This document shows, in pieces, positions 1-14,862 of a stretch of DNA of 64,000 nt. Numbering within the stretch: the first letter of the stretch is position 1; every line of letters starts with the position of its first letter. Source of the DNA: CAYZWU01 sp964482235 (GTDB lineage: Bacteria > Planctomycetota > B15-G4 > CAYZWU01); the NCBI GenBank assembly GCA_964482235.1, contig CAYZWU010000028.1, forward strand, positions 7,268-71,267, written 5' to 3'. Under the pieces are notes generated by a model. It did not search any database and had not been told where the DNA came from. It was given only the letters and a program-made list of their open reading frames with translations. The position numbers and the translations under genes are program-made.

Positions 1-19
1 CCGGCTGTTCCCTGCTTGT

Positions 20-5881
<5,862 letters not shown>

Positions 5882-6313
5882 AAATCAGTCTCTTCCCTTG
5901 CGCGCTTGTCCTCAAGGGAGTAGGCGACCATCCTGCCGACCGAGCAGCAATCTGCCTATCCCGAACAATTTCGTCGGGCTAATGATTTTTTTTTGTCAAT
6001 CATCGGCCGGGCGGTCGTCGGAAAGCGCAAGGTGTCATCTGATGTCTCAACTTTCCGGCTACCGCATAATCGCGCAATGATACCTTACCGGCGGACTGGA
6101 ATGAAACGCTTTTTTCTTGAATGGCATATTTGATGGGAAATGCCGCCCGGCGCCCCCACTCCCGGGCAATCAGCCGCAATCTTCTGTTTAAAATAGAATT
6201 ATAGCCAATAAGATACAGCGCTCACATCGCAGATCAGCGCGAAACCTGCCCGCAGACGGCAGCAAGCGGGTGGTTTGGGCTTCATATGGATTAAATTTAT
6301 TTAATCGAGAGAA
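5882..6313. other. Intergenic region upstream of uvrA
   Basis: 432 bases without a convincing gene, between the end of the leftward argS/SIS run and the uvrA start. It should hold the uvrA promoter on the minus strand. A perfect TTGACA followed by an A tract is present on that strand near 5990-6000, but no good -10 hexamer sits 16-18 bases downstream. A perfect 8-bp AT-rich dyad lies at 6289-6306, next to the SIS stop codon. Confidence 0.5.
6289..6306. repeat. AT-rich perfect dyad just after the SIS gene
   Basis: Arms GATTAAAT and ATTTAATC are separated by two bases, eight bases beyond the stop codon of the leftward SIS gene. It is too AT-rich and lacks the GC stem expected of an intrinsic terminator. 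It could be an operator-like site or chance. Confidence 0.35.
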
Positions 6314-7462
6314 TCAGCTGCCCTTTTCGCGGATCCGCGAGCCTCTGATCGTGACCTGGCTGAGGGTCTCGATCAGCTCGGTACGTACTCCCCCTACCCA
6401 TCGGTCGATGTCCCTGCCGAGGGCCGGACCGATCGATTCGGCGAGGAGCTGAAAGGTGACGACGCTGGAGACGAAGAGCTCCGCCTCTGTCCGCCCCTTG
6501 GCCTCGAGAAATCCGATGTCCCGGGCTGTCGAATCGTCAACGGGCATCTTCTGCCCCACGACGAGGCGGCAGCAGCCCAGATCGCCGTATGGTCCGACCA
6601 GCTCGGCGGCCCGGCTGGCCGAAGCGTCGTCCGGACAGAGGAAGATGACCAGGGACTCGCCGCCCGTGAGGAAAAGCTCCAGGTGATTGAACTCCTCGAG
6701 GCACTGGTGCCGCGACGGGATGCTCATCTCGAGGAACTTGGCGGCCCCGTACATGGCCGCCGGACGCCAGGGACCGCTGCCGAGGATCGTCACGGCCTCG
6801 CGGCCGGAGACGGCGGCGGAAATCCATTCCGTCACGGCCCGCTGCTGCTGTTCGATGATCGACTCCGTCAGGTCCGGGATCTTCGAGAAGCTCTCGCGCA
6901 GCGCTCCCCCCGGCTCCAGCGCCTCGGCCACGAGCAGGAGCTCGGCAAACAGGGCAGCCAGGTAGGTCACCGTCTGCGGAACGTTGTAATGGTAACCGGC
7001 ATAGGCGTGTTCATCGAGGCGATCGTTCGATCCCGTGGGCAGGCAGAGAACGGCATCGGCCTCCTTCGCAAAGTCCGAATCACCGTTTCCCGTCACGGCG
7101 ACGACGCGGGCTCCCGCCCCGTGGGCCAGCCGTGCCGCCTCCATCGTCCGCGGCGTCCGTCCGGAGAAGCTGGCGGCGATCACCAGGTCGTGCTCGGTGA
7201 GGCGGCTCGATTCCCATCGCATCTCCATCGAGCTCAGCGCATGAACCGGCGCGACGGTTCCGGGATTCGAGCCAAGGTGCCGCATCAGCCCGGCCACGGC
7301 GCGGGCCGAGAAATCCATGTCCCCGCACCCTGCCAGGATCAGCCGTCCGCCCTCGGGAAGGCGAAGCTGATTCCGATCCAGAAAGGCGGCCGCGGCCTCG
7401 GCGGTGCGCCGCAGGGCGCCGGGTTGGCTGTCGATCTCCTGCTTCATGAAGGATCCGGCCAC
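6314..7462 (-). CDS. SIS-domain protein (GlmS C-terminal/AgaS-like phosphosugar isomerase family)
   Basis: About 382 residues with two SIS (sugar isomerase) folds, as in the isomerase half of GlmS and in AgaS-like aldose-ketose isomerases. The N-terminal fold carries the phosphosugar-binding pattern GCGDMDFSA followed by AASFSGRTPRT; the second begins near ILGSGPWRPAA and includes the EEFNHLELF segment typical of this group. No glutaminase domain is attached, so it is not full GlmS. Its substrate cannot be read from the sequence. The gene follows argS by a few bases. GTG at 7462 is chosen because GGAG lies eight bases upstream; GTG at 7471 overlaps that site, and ATG at 7447 is a further option. 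Confidence 0.8.
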   Translation of the reverse strand: MAGSFMKQEIDSQPGALRRTAEAAAAFLDRNQLRLPEGGRLILAGCGDMDFSARAVAGLMRHLGSNPGTVAPVHALSSMEMRWESSRLTEHDLVIAASFSGRTPRTMEAARLAHGAGARVVAVTGNGDSDFAKEADAVLCLPTGSNDRLDEHAYAGYHYNVPQTVTYLAALFAELLLVAEALEPGGALRESFSKIPDLTESIIEQQQRAVTEWISAAVSGREAVTILGSGPWRPAAMYGAAKFLEMSIPSRHQCLEEFNHLELFLTGGESLVIFLCPDDASASRAAELVGPYGDLGCCRLVVGQKMPVDDSTARDIGFLEAKGRTEAELFVSSVVTFQLLAESIGPALGRDIDRWVGGVRTELIETLSQVTIRGSRIREKGS

Positions 7463-7473
7463 GGGTTTCACTC

Positions 7474-9273
7474 CTACATCTTCTTCAGCGATTCGATGGT
7501 GAGCGCGGCCAACCCATCCTCGAGAACGGCCAGCACGCGGGAACAGAGCTCGAGGCGGACAGGCCGAACAGCCTCGGGAGCCCTCAGAACGGGGCAGGTC
7601 CGGTGGAAGCGGCTCACGTCCTTGGCCAGTCCGAGGAGATAGCCGGCAAGAACCGACGGGTCGAACTCCCGCGCGGCTCGCTGCATCGCTTCGGGGTAGA
7701 TCCCGCAGGAGAGGGCGAGCGCCCGCTCCTCCGGCTCACCCAGAAGCCCCCAGTCGAAACTCGCCCGGGCGTCGCGGTCTCCGGCCTTGGCCAGGATCGA
7801 GTGAAGACGCGCGCAGGCATACTGGACATAGCTGCCCGTATCGCCCTCGAAGCGGACCGATTCCTCGGGATTGAACAGGACCCTCGACCGGGGATTGAAT
7901 CTCAGCAGCATGAACTTCAACGCGCCCTGGCCGATGACCCGGCAGCGGTGCTCGAGGTCCGGCGGCGGATCCTCCCCCGGCTGGAGGCGCTCCATGCAGC
8001 CGGCCCTGGCCAGCCCCTCCATCTCGTCGAGGAGGTCGTCGGCATCGACAACCGTGCCCTCGCGGCTCTTCATCTTGCCGCTCGGGAGATCGACCATCCC
8101 GTAGGCCAGGTGGAAGCAGTCGTCGGCACGTGAGAAGCCCAGCTTTTTCAGGACGGTGAAGAGCACCTTGAAGTGGTGGATCTGCTCGTCCCCCACGACC
8201 CAGATCTGCCGGTCCGGCTCGAACTCGTCCTGCTTGAGCAAGGTGGTCCCGAGATCCTGGGTCATGTAGACGCTCGTGCCGTCCGACCGGAGCAGGATCT
8301 TGCGCCCCAGCTTCTCCGCCTCGAGGTCAGCCTCCACAGCCCCGTCGTCGCGACGGATCAGAAGCCCCTGCTCGACCCCCTTCTCGACAACATCCCTGCC
8401 GCGGAGGTAGGTGTCGCTCTCCAGGTAGATCTTGTCGAAGCTGATCCCCATGCGGCGATAGGTTTCCCGGAAGCCGTCGAGGACCCAGCCGTTCATCCCC
8501 TGCCAGAGCTTGCGTACCTCCGGATCGCTCTTCTCCCAGAGGACGAGCATCTCCTGCGTGGCGGCGCCGAGCTCGGTCTCGAGAAAGAGGGCATCGTCCT
8601 TTGTGCCCTCGAGAGCGGGATCAGCTTTTCTCAACGCCTCCAGCTGGCTCTTGAGCGCCCTGTCGTATCGGACATAGTAACCACCGACGAAGTGGTCGCC
8701 CTTCGTGCCGGTCGACTCCGGCGTGGCACCCTCGCCCCATCGCTGGTAGGCGATCATCGACTTGCAGATGTGAATCCCCCGGTCGTTCACCAGGTTGACA
8801 GAGAAGACCGTGTGCCCCACGCGCTTCAGGATCGCCGCCATGGCCGCGCCGATCGTGTTGTTCCGGACATGGCCGAGATGCTGCGGCTTGTTCGTGTTGG
8901 GAGCCGAGAACTCGATCAGGATCCTGCCGCGCTCCTCCGGGGCCAGGGCAACGGCTCCGAGCAGGGCCTCCCCGTCAGCCGTCGTGTCGCGGAACAGGGC
9001 GCCCGGCTTCAGGACCACGTTCACGAAGGCCTTGATGCTCGACGTCTTCTCCACGTCGTCGTGGCTGTCGAGGAAAGCGGCCACCCTGCCGGCCAGCTCG
9101 ATCGGGTTCGCCTTGAGGCTCTTGGCGAACCGGAAGCAGTTGATCGTGATATCGCCCTCCTGGTCGGGCGGGCAGATCTCGTGGCGGATAGCCGGAGGCT
9201 TCGCCTGCTTCCCGCCTTGGCCGGCGGCATCCTGGCCCGCTAGCCACGATTCGAGGTCCTTCACGCATTGCAT
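7474..9273 (-). CDS. argS: Arginyl-tRNA synthetase
   Basis: Class I aminoacyl-tRNA synthetase charging tRNA-Arg in the cytoplasm. The 599-residue protein has the ArgRS N-terminal domain, the HIGH-type motif as HLGH near residue 130, the KMSK-type motif as KMKSR near 400, and a C-terminal helical anticodon-binding DALR-like domain. ATG at 9273 is chosen because AAGGAGAG lies about nine bases upstream; an in-frame GTG at 9300 would place that ribosome site inside the coding region. It is fourth in the leftward run galE, MBL, dacB, argS, SIS and almost touches the SIS gene, which suggests co-transcription. Confidence 0.95.
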   Translation of the reverse strand: MQCVKDLESWLAGQDAAGQGGKQAKPPAIRHEICPPDQEGDITINCFRFAKSLKANPIELAGRVAAFLDSHDDVEKTSSIKAFVNVVLKPGALFRDTTADGEALLGAVALAPEERGRILIEFSAPNTNKPQHLGHVRNNTIGAAMAAILKRVGHTVFSVNLVNDRGIHICKSMIAYQRWGEGATPESTGTKGDHFVGGYYVRYDRALKSQLEALRKADPALEGTKDDALFLETELGAATQEMLVLWEKSDPEVRKLWQGMNGWVLDGFRETYRRMGISFDKIYLESDTYLRGRDVVEKGVEQGLLIRRDDGAVEADLEAEKLGRKILLRSDGTSVYMTQDLGTTLLKQDEFEPDRQIWVVGDEQIHHFKVLFTVLKKLGFSRADDCFHLAYGMVDLPSGKMKSREGTVVDADDLLDEMEGLARAGCMERLQPGEDPPPDLEHRCRVIGQGALKFMLLRFNPRSRVLFNPEESVRFEGDTGSYVQYACARLHSILAKAGDRDARASFDWGLLGEPEERALALSCGIYPEAMQRAAREFDPSVLAGYLLGLAKDVSRFHRTCPVLRAPEAVRPVRLELCSRVLAVLEDGLAALTIESLKKM

Positions 9274-9348
9274 CGGTCTGTTCTCTCCTTCTTGCCGCAC
9301 GGCACGGCGATCCGCTCCGGCCGGGGGCGGCCGCCTCTGCCCGATTCT

Positions 9349-10860
9349 CTATCCCCTGTCCAGCACCGCACGGCAGATATTGTCCTGGACCATCTTCATT
9401 TCGCTGTTTCTTCCCTTGTAGCCGTTGAACAGGATCGAGAAGGAGTAGACCGCGCCGCTCTTTGACTGGATGTAGCCGGTCAGTGCGGAGACCTCGCGAA
9501 TCCATCCCGTCTTGGCCCTGATCCGTCTACGGTAGTTCTCCTCGGTCATCCGCTTCTTCAGGCTGCCGTCCGTGCCGGAGATCGGCAGGGAGCGGATGAA
9601 TACATCGCGCATCGGCGTCTTGTAGAGGGCGGCGAGCAGGGAGGCAAGAGTGTGGGCGGAGAAGCGGTTGCCCCGCGAGAGCCCCGACCCGTCGACGATG
9701 GTGAAGGGGTCGGCGTCCCGCACACCGATGCCGCTGAAGAGGCGTTTCACCGCCGCGGCTCCGGTCTCGAACGTCCCCTTCCCCTCGACCTTCCAGCCGG
9801 CCAGCTTGAAGAGGTGCTCCGCGCAGTTGTTGTGGCTCTCCTTGTTCGTCACCAGGACGACGGCGGAAAGGCTCGATCCGATCGAGCCGAGCTTGCGGCA
9901 GCGTTGCCCGGCGTAGGGCACCGGACGGTCGACGAGAACGCACCGCCCATCCACATTGATCCCCTGGCGGCGAAGCTCGTGGAGGAACACGGCGCCGAAA
10001 TAGAGGGGCGGAACCGACACGCTGACCCTGTCGCTCCAGGGCGGATTGCCGTGCCATGTCTCCCCGCGGACCGGCAGATCCCCGTTGGGCCGGGGCCGGC
10101 TGATGTGAATCGTGTTCTTCCCTTTCTTGGAGACCGTCTTGACGATGCCGACGGGAGAGAAAGGCGTTCCGGGCGGGAAGAGGCTCAGCACCGCACCGGC
10201 GCCCGCCCTTCTTGACGGGGTCACGGTGAGGCGGAACACGTTCTCCATGAACGAGAGGCCGGAAACGGGAGCGCAGTAGTAGTAGCAGAGCTGGTCCGAC
10301 GGCCACTGGGGCGACGTGTAGACGCGATCGAAGCAGCTGTCGTCGAGCAGCAGATCTCCCGTCACCTGGGTGATTCCCGCCTTCTTCAGATAGCCGGCCA
10401 GGGTCCGCAGGGGCGCCACGTCGTCGCCGTCGAAGAAGCGGCCGCTCAGGCAGGGATCGCCGCCTCCCCGCACGACGAGATCACCCCGCAGCCTGCTTCC
10501 TTCCTGAACACCCAGGGCGTAAAGGGTCGTTTCGATCCGATACTTCTCCCCGAGATGGAAAAGCGCCGACGCCGTGGAGACGAGCTTGTTGTTCGACGCA
10601 ACGATGAGCGGCGTCCGGGCGTTCCGCGAGTAGATCGCCTTGCCGCCGTCCAGCGAACGGATCTCCACGCCGATCGTCGCACCCCTGAGGTTCGGATGCT
10701 CGAGAAGCCTGTCGACGGTTTGGCCGAAGGTTTCCGCCGGCGCCGTCGGGGCCAGGACGGACAGAAGCAGCAGAACAGCTGCCAGGACCGAAATCGATGA
10801 TGCGATGCCCGGCCGTGTCGAGCGGCGGCTTCCTCCAGCAGGCCGCCTCGTCGAGATCAT
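9349..10860 (-). CDS. dacB: D-alanyl-D-alanine carboxypeptidase/endopeptidase, PBP4 (S13) family
   Basis: Periplasmic penicillin-binding protein of class C (PBP4/DacB), which trims peptidoglycan peptides. The 503-residue product begins with a basic region and a hydrophobic signal segment ending near APAE. The three active-site motifs are all present: SNNK (SxxK) near residue 88, SHN (SxN) near 343 and KTG near 449. Length matches the family. ATG at 10860 follows GGGAGG at good spacing and overlaps the stop of the upstream MBL gene as ATGA, implying translational coupling. A longer open frame to 11079 is only the overlap with that gene. Confidence 0.93.
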   Translation of the reverse strand: MISTRRPAGGSRRSTRPGIASSISVLAAVLLLLSVLAPTAPAETFGQTVDRLLEHPNLRGATIGVEIRSLDGGKAIYSRNARTPLIVASNNKLVSTASALFHLGEKYRIETTLYALGVQEGSRLRGDLVVRGGGDPCLSGRFFDGDDVAPLRTLAGYLKKAGITQVTGDLLLDDSCFDRVYTSPQWPSDQLCYYYCAPVSGLSFMENVFRLTVTPSRRAGAGAVLSLFPPGTPFSPVGIVKTVSKKGKNTIHISRPRPNGDLPVRGETWHGNPPWSDRVSVSVPPLYFGAVFLHELRRQGINVDGRCVLVDRPVPYAGQRCRKLGSIGSSLSAVVLVTNKESHNNCAEHLFKLAGWKVEGKGTFETGAAAVKRLFSGIGVRDADPFTIVDGSGLSRGNRFSAHTLASLLAALYKTPMRDVFIRSLPISGTDGSLKKRMTEENYRRRIRAKTGWIREVSALTGYIQSKSGAVYSFSILFNGYKGRNSEMKMVQDNICRAVLDRG

Positions 10861-11636
10861 GCCTTTCCTCCCTTCAGGTCGAATCGATCGCCATCCTCCG
10901 CCACCGTGCACGGTCCATCGAACCGCTGGGCCACCGCATCGAGCGCCGCCTGTGCATCGACAGGCGGATAGAGATGATAGAGCACGAGTCGGCGCGGCAT
11001 CGCAGCCGCTGCGGCCTCGCCCGCCTCGGCGGGACACAGGTGGCCCGGCGTCCCCTTGTACGCGTCGGGAACGGAACATTCGAGCAGAAAAAGATCAGCC
11101 GTCCGGCCGAGCTCGATCAGCGTCTCGGACGGCCCGGTGTCGCCGCTGACGGCCGCGACACCGTCCGGGTATTCGAATCTGTACCCCAGCGAGTCGACAA
11201 GGTGCGGCAGGTGAAAGGCCGCGCCGGTCATTCCGGTCGCCGGCGGCAGGGCGCCGACGCCGAGCTCCTCGATCTGCAGGTCCTCTTCAGGTGCCTTCAC
11301 CCACCTCCCGTAGAGTTCCACGATCTTTCGGTAGAACTCCTTCGTGCCCGCCGGTCCGGCAAGAACGAGTCTCTCGAGCTCAGGTTTCAGAAGCACGCTG
11401 TGGCGGGCGAAAAGCAGGCTGATCAGGTCGATCGTGTGGTCCGGATGCAGGTGAGTGAGAAAAACCGTCCTGATCGAGGCCACGGCAGCGCCCTGGCAGA
11501 CCGCTCGATGGAGCGCACCGGGGCCGGGATCGATCAACACGAAGCTTCCGCTGTCTTCCCGGATCAGCAGTCCGGGGGGGGACCGCCGGGCAGCAGGCAC
11601 CCCGGTGCCGGAACCGAGGACCTGGAGAGAGGTCAT
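10857..11636 (-). CDS. Metallo-beta-lactamase-fold hydrolase, RNase Z-like
   Basis: 259-residue MBL-fold protein. The metal site motif HLHPDH lies near residue 64, followed by a later SGDTG aspartate and a GHLCPAEAG histidine, the arrangement seen in RNase Z and related phosphodiesterases. The N-terminal LGSGTG segment is also typical. It is shorter than classical RNase Z and I do not see a clear tRNA-binding exosite arm, so the substrate is open. The ATG at 11636 uses a GGAGGG site inside the 3' end of galE, and the gene overlaps dacB by four bases, so it is probably part of the same transcript. Confidence 0.8.
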   Translation of the reverse strand: MTSLQVLGSGTGVPAARRSPPGLLIREDSGSFVLIDPGPGALHRAVCQGAAVASIRTVFLTHLHPDHTIDLISLLFARHSVLLKPELERLVLAGPAGTKEFYRKIVELYGRWVKAPEEDLQIEELGVGALPPATGMTGAAFHLPHLVDSLGYRFEYPDGVAAVSGDTGPSETLIELGRTADLFLLECSVPDAYKGTPGHLCPAEAGEAAAAAMPRRLVLYHLYPPVDAQAALDAVAQRFDGPCTVAEDGDRFDLKGGKA

Positions 11637-11638
11637 GA

Positions 11639-12616
11639 TCAGTATCCCTCCGGATGCTTTTCCAGCCAATCCCACGCCGTCCTGACGATGACATCGAGGT
11701 CGGGGCAGACGCAGCGCCACCCCAGTTCCTTCCTGGCGCGGGTGGCGTCAGCCACCAGGACGGCCGGATCGCCGGGCCGGGCCGGACCGATCTCGGACCT
11801 GAAATCCCGGCCGGACACGGCCCGTATCTTGTCCACGACCTCGGCGACGGTGAACCCTTTGCCGTTACCCAGGTTGAACGAGCGGCTTGGCCCGTTGTCC
11901 CGGAGATGGTCGAGCGCCAGGGCGTGCGCCTCGGCCAGGTCGTCGACGTGAATGAAATCGCGGACGCACGTTCCGTCAGGCGTGTCGAATTCGCCGCCGT
12001 TGATCACGAACTTCTCGATCTTGCCGAGGGCGGCATAGATGGCCAGGGGAATCAGGTGCGTTTCCGGATCGTGCCACTCGCCGAGGATCCCCTCCTGGTC
12101 GGATCCCGCGGCGTTGAAGTAGCGCAGAGCCACGTACCGGATTCCGTGGGCCACCTCGAAGTCGTGGAGCATCTGCTCCATGATCAGCTTGGTCCTGCCG
12201 TAGGGGTTGATCGGTTCCTGCGGCATCTCCTCGGTGATCGGATTGCCGGGCGGGATGCCGAAGGTGGCGGCGGACGAGGAGAAGATGATCTTGTCCACCC
12301 CCGCGCGGAGCATCGCCTCGAGGACGCGCAGCGTTCCGGCCACGTTGTTGTGGTAGTACTTGGCCGGCAGCTCAACGGACTCGCCCACGTAGCAGTGTGC
12401 CGCGAAATGGATCACGGCCTCGACCTTGTACTGCTCCATCACACCGGCCAGCCGGTCCACGTCGGAGATGTCTCCCTCTTCGAGGGGTGCGTCGAGCACG
12501 GCTTCACGGTGGCCCTGGCTCAGATCGTCGTAGACAACGACCTTGTCGCCCCTCTTCAGAAGCCTCTTCACCGTATGGCTGCCGATGTATCCGGCGCCTC
12601 CAAGGACGAGAATCAT
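11639..12616 (-). CDS. galE: UDP-glucose 4-epimerase
   Basis: Short-chain dehydrogenase/reductase-type epimerase interconverting UDP-glucose and UDP-galactose for surface sugar synthesis or galactose use. The 325-residue product has the NAD-binding GGAGYIG motif at 6-12, an SSSA serine near 113-116, the catalytic YxxxK pair Y139/K143, and the usual FNLGNGKG segment. It is the first gene of the leftward cluster and its stop lies two bases from the MBL start. Specificity for UDP-glucose rather than another UDP-sugar is inferred from overall similarity. Confidence 0.92.
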   Translation of the reverse strand: MILVLGGAGYIGSHTVKRLLKRGDKVVVYDDLSQGHREAVLDAPLEEGDISDVDRLAGVMEQYKVEAVIHFAAHCYVGESVELPAKYYHNNVAGTLRVLEAMLRAGVDKIIFSSSAATFGIPPGNPITEEMPQEPINPYGRTKLIMEQMLHDFEVAHGIRYVALRYFNAAGSDQEGILGEWHDPETHLIPLAIYAALGKIEKFVINGGEFDTPDGTCVRDFIHVDDLAEAHALALDHLRDNGPSRSFNLGNGKGFTVAEVVDKIRAVSGRDFRSEIGPARPGDPAVLVADATRARKELGWRCVCPDLDVIVRTAWDWLEKHPEGY

Positions 12617-12700
12617 GGGATGGCTCCATTAAAAAAGGACAATTTACTGAAAAGATACCGGATCGTCCAATCAGGAACGGATGCACTTTTGATTTCTTCC

Positions 12701-12744
12701 TTCTCTTTTTTTAACATCTGGTCTTCGCAAAGAGAAAAAGAGAA
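12701..12744. repeat. 10-bp inverted repeat between galE and the purC operon
   Basis: Perfect arms TTCTCTTTTT (12701-12710) and AAAAAGAGAA (12735-12744) are separated by 24 bases in the divergent promoter region of 137 bases. It could be an operator shared by both directions or a transcript hairpin in the leader of the rightward gene. Part of the match is low-complexity purine tract, so chance is possible. Confidence 0.4.
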
Positions 12745-12753
12745 CATCTTAAA

Positions 12754-13269
12754 ATGGAAAACAGCATAAAGATCTCGTCGGATGCCGTGGGCACGATCCT
12801 GAAGGGGTATCGGGTCCCCGATTTCGAGAAGACATTCGCTCTCCCGCGCCTGCTCGGCGGAGAGATCAGCTTTCGCCTGACGCTCGAGGATCTTGTCGTC
12901 GGGCGCGACAGGATCGACATCCCCCTGAAGAACGATTCCAGGATGATCCCCGATCTGGCCCTGTCGTGCCGCGGCTTCACCCTCGACGGGGACAGGCTGG
13001 TCTTCGGGTGGGAGATCAGCGTCCCCGACTCCGCTGTCGGAGGCCTGATGCAGGGGCCGCTGAACGCCGCCCTGAAAAAAAAGCTATCCTCCCCATTGAA
13101 CAATGGCGGCCGTTTGCTTGAAATCGATGGGGATCGCGCCTCGCTCGACGCGGTGCGCCTTCTCAGGCGGTGGCTTCCGGAGAGTCTCGGCCTCCGGATC
13201 CGATCAATCGAGATAAACGAATCCATAGAGATTGTCTTCGATCCCATGCTGGAGGAAACGAACCGATGA
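12754..13269 (+). CDS. Hypothetical protein upstream of purC
   Basis: 171 residues, soluble, with no signal peptide, membrane helix or cysteine cluster. I do not recognise a family. The sequence reads as mixed alpha/beta with many acidic and hydrophobic residues, and a central stretch RGFTLDGDRLVFGWEISVP suggests beta strands. Its stop overlaps the purC start as ATGA and the purC ribosome site GGAGG lies in its last codons, so the two are translationally coupled. That links it to purine synthesis or to co-regulation only by position. Confidence 0.75.
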   Translation: MENSIKISSDAVGTILKGYRVPDFEKTFALPRLLGGEISFRLTLEDLVVGRDRIDIPLKNDSRMIPDLALSCRGFTLDGDRLVFGWEISVPDSAVGGLMQGPLNAALKKKLSSPLNNGGRLLEIDGDRASLDAVRLLRRWLPESLGLRIRSIEINESIEIVFDPMLEETNR

Positions 13270-14150
13270 CAGAATCCCTCCTTTTCGAAATTGAGTTGAA
13301 GAACCTCGAGCTTGTCAACCGCGGCAAGGTTCGGGACATCTTCCTGGCCGGCGATGACCTCCTGCTCGTTGCCACCGACCGGATCTCGGCATTCGATTGC
13401 GTTCTGCCCGATCCGATCCCCGGCAAGGGAGAGGTTCTCACCGCCCTCTCGCTGTTCTGGTTCCGCTTTCTCGAGGACATCATCCCCAACCATCTCATCA
13501 CCGATGACATGAGCCGGGTGAAGGGGCTGACGACCGAGGAAGCCGGACTCCTGCAAGGGCGGGCGATCCTGGTGCGGCGGGCCAAGCCGCTTCCGGCCGA
13601 GTTCATCGTGCGCGGCTACATGGCCGGCTCGGGATGGATCGAGTACCAGAAGAAGGGAACGATCTGCGGCATCCCGCTCCCCGAGGGGCTGCTCCTGTCG
13701 AGCCGGCTCGAGAAGCCGATCATGACGCCTTCCACCAAGGCGGAGCAGGGGCTGCACGACGAGAACATCTCCATCGAGAAGCTCTGCGAGATCGTGGGGA
13801 CCGATGTGGCGCGGCAGGCGGAGAAAGCGGCGCTCGAGATCTTCAGCCGCGCGTCGGAGCATGCCGCGTCGCGAGGATTCATCCTCTGCGACACCAAGTT
13901 CGAGTTCGGCTTCTACGACGGCAAGCTGATGCTGATCGACGAGGTTCTCACACCCGACTCGTCCCGTTTCTGGCCCAGCGACGGCTACGAGCCCGGCCGC
14001 GCCCAGGAAGCCTTCGACAAGCAGTATGTTCGCGACCACCTGCTCGGTTGCGACTGGAACAAGACCCCGCCGGCACCGGCCCTGCCGGACGACGTGATCG
14101 CGGGGACCACACGGAAATACATGGAAGCGATGGAACGCTTGACCCGTTGA
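13266..14150 (+). CDS. purC: Phosphoribosylaminoimidazole-succinocarboxamide synthase (SAICAR synthetase)
   Basis: ATP-dependent ligase that joins aspartate to CAIR in de novo purine synthesis. The 294-residue protein is of the longer PurC form. Visible family motifs are GKVRDIF near the N-terminus, TDRISAFD, GYMAGSGWIEY, DTKFEFG and DEVLTPDSSRFW. ATG at 13266 follows GGAGG and overlaps the upstream gene by four bases; an in-frame extension to 13170 is only overlap. purE follows after 19 bases, so the two consecutive enzymes are encoded together. Confidence 0.96.
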   Translation: MTESLLFEIELKNLELVNRGKVRDIFLAGDDLLLVATDRISAFDCVLPDPIPGKGEVLTALSLFWFRFLEDIIPNHLITDDMSRVKGLTTEEAGLLQGRAILVRRAKPLPAEFIVRGYMAGSGWIEYQKKGTICGIPLPEGLLLSSRLEKPIMTPSTKAEQGLHDENISIEKLCEIVGTDVARQAEKAALEIFSRASEHAASRGFILCDTKFEFGFYDGKLMLIDEVLTPDSSRFWPSDGYEPGRAQEAFDKQYVRDHLLGCDWNKTPPAPALPDDVIAGTTRKYMEAMERLTR

Positions 14151-14169
14151 CGGAAAGGAAGGATTGACG

Positions 14170-14679
14170 ATGAAGAAACGGCGCGTGGCAGTGATCATGG
14201 GATCCGATTCCGACCTCCCCCAGCTCGAGGGATGCCTGGCGGCACTCGAAGATTTCGGCGTCCCCCACGAGGTGAGGGTTCTGTCGGCTCATCGCACGCC
14301 GGACGATGCCGCCCAGTTTGCCGATGAGGCGGAACGAAGGGGATTCGGCGTCATCATCGCGGCCGCAGGCGGCGCGGCGCACCTGGCGGGCGCCCTGGCT
14401 GCCCGGACGATCCTTCCCGTGATCGGGGTGCCCATCGGCGGAACTTCGCTTTCCGGTCTGGATTCGCTGCTCTCCACGGTGCAGATGCCGGGCGGCATCC
14501 CCGTGGCCACCGTGGCGATCGGTAAGGCGGGCGGAACCAATGCGGCCCTGCTGGCCCTCGAGATCCTGGCCCTGTCGGATCCCGATATCCGGAAGAAGCT
14601 GAAGCAGCACCGCCGCAGCCAGGCACGCAAGGTGAGACAGAAGGACACCGGGCTGGCCCGCCGCATCAAAAAGCAATAA
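14170..14679 (+). CDS. purE: N5-carboxyaminoimidazole ribonucleotide mutase (PurE)
   Basis: PurE makes CAIR, the substrate of PurC. The 169-residue protein has the class I signatures GSDSDLP, SAHRTP, AAGGAAHLAG and QMPGGIPVATVAIGKAGG. Class I enzymes act as mutases on N5-CAIR and need PurK, which is not in this window. ATG at 14170 is preceded by AAGGA; a TTG two codons upstream is a poorer start. Second gene after purC. Confidence 0.95.
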   Translation: MKKRRVAVIMGSDSDLPQLEGCLAALEDFGVPHEVRVLSAHRTPDDAAQFADEAERRGFGVIIAAAGGAAHLAGALAARTILPVIGVPIGGTSLSGLDSLLSTVQMPGGIPVATVAIGKAGGTNAALLALEILALSDPDIRKKLKQHRRSQARKVRQKDTGLARRIKKQ

Positions 14680-14862
14680 CCTGCTGCATATTCACAAGTT
14701 AAGACATCGAGAGCAGGTAGTTCTTCTCTGAAGGTTTCTGCAACTCTTAACAAGGCCGAAACTCAAGCGTCCCGGCTGAACAACCGATAAGACCGTAAGC
14801 ATATATTAGCTGCTGCGGTACCTGTCAGGCAATCGGGTCGCAAGGCGGCTCAGAGGGAAAGA

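Noticed and set aside
5985..6002. TTGACA followed by an A tract as uvrA promoter
   Set aside because: No -10 hexamer at 16-18 bases; the match is not enough for a call.
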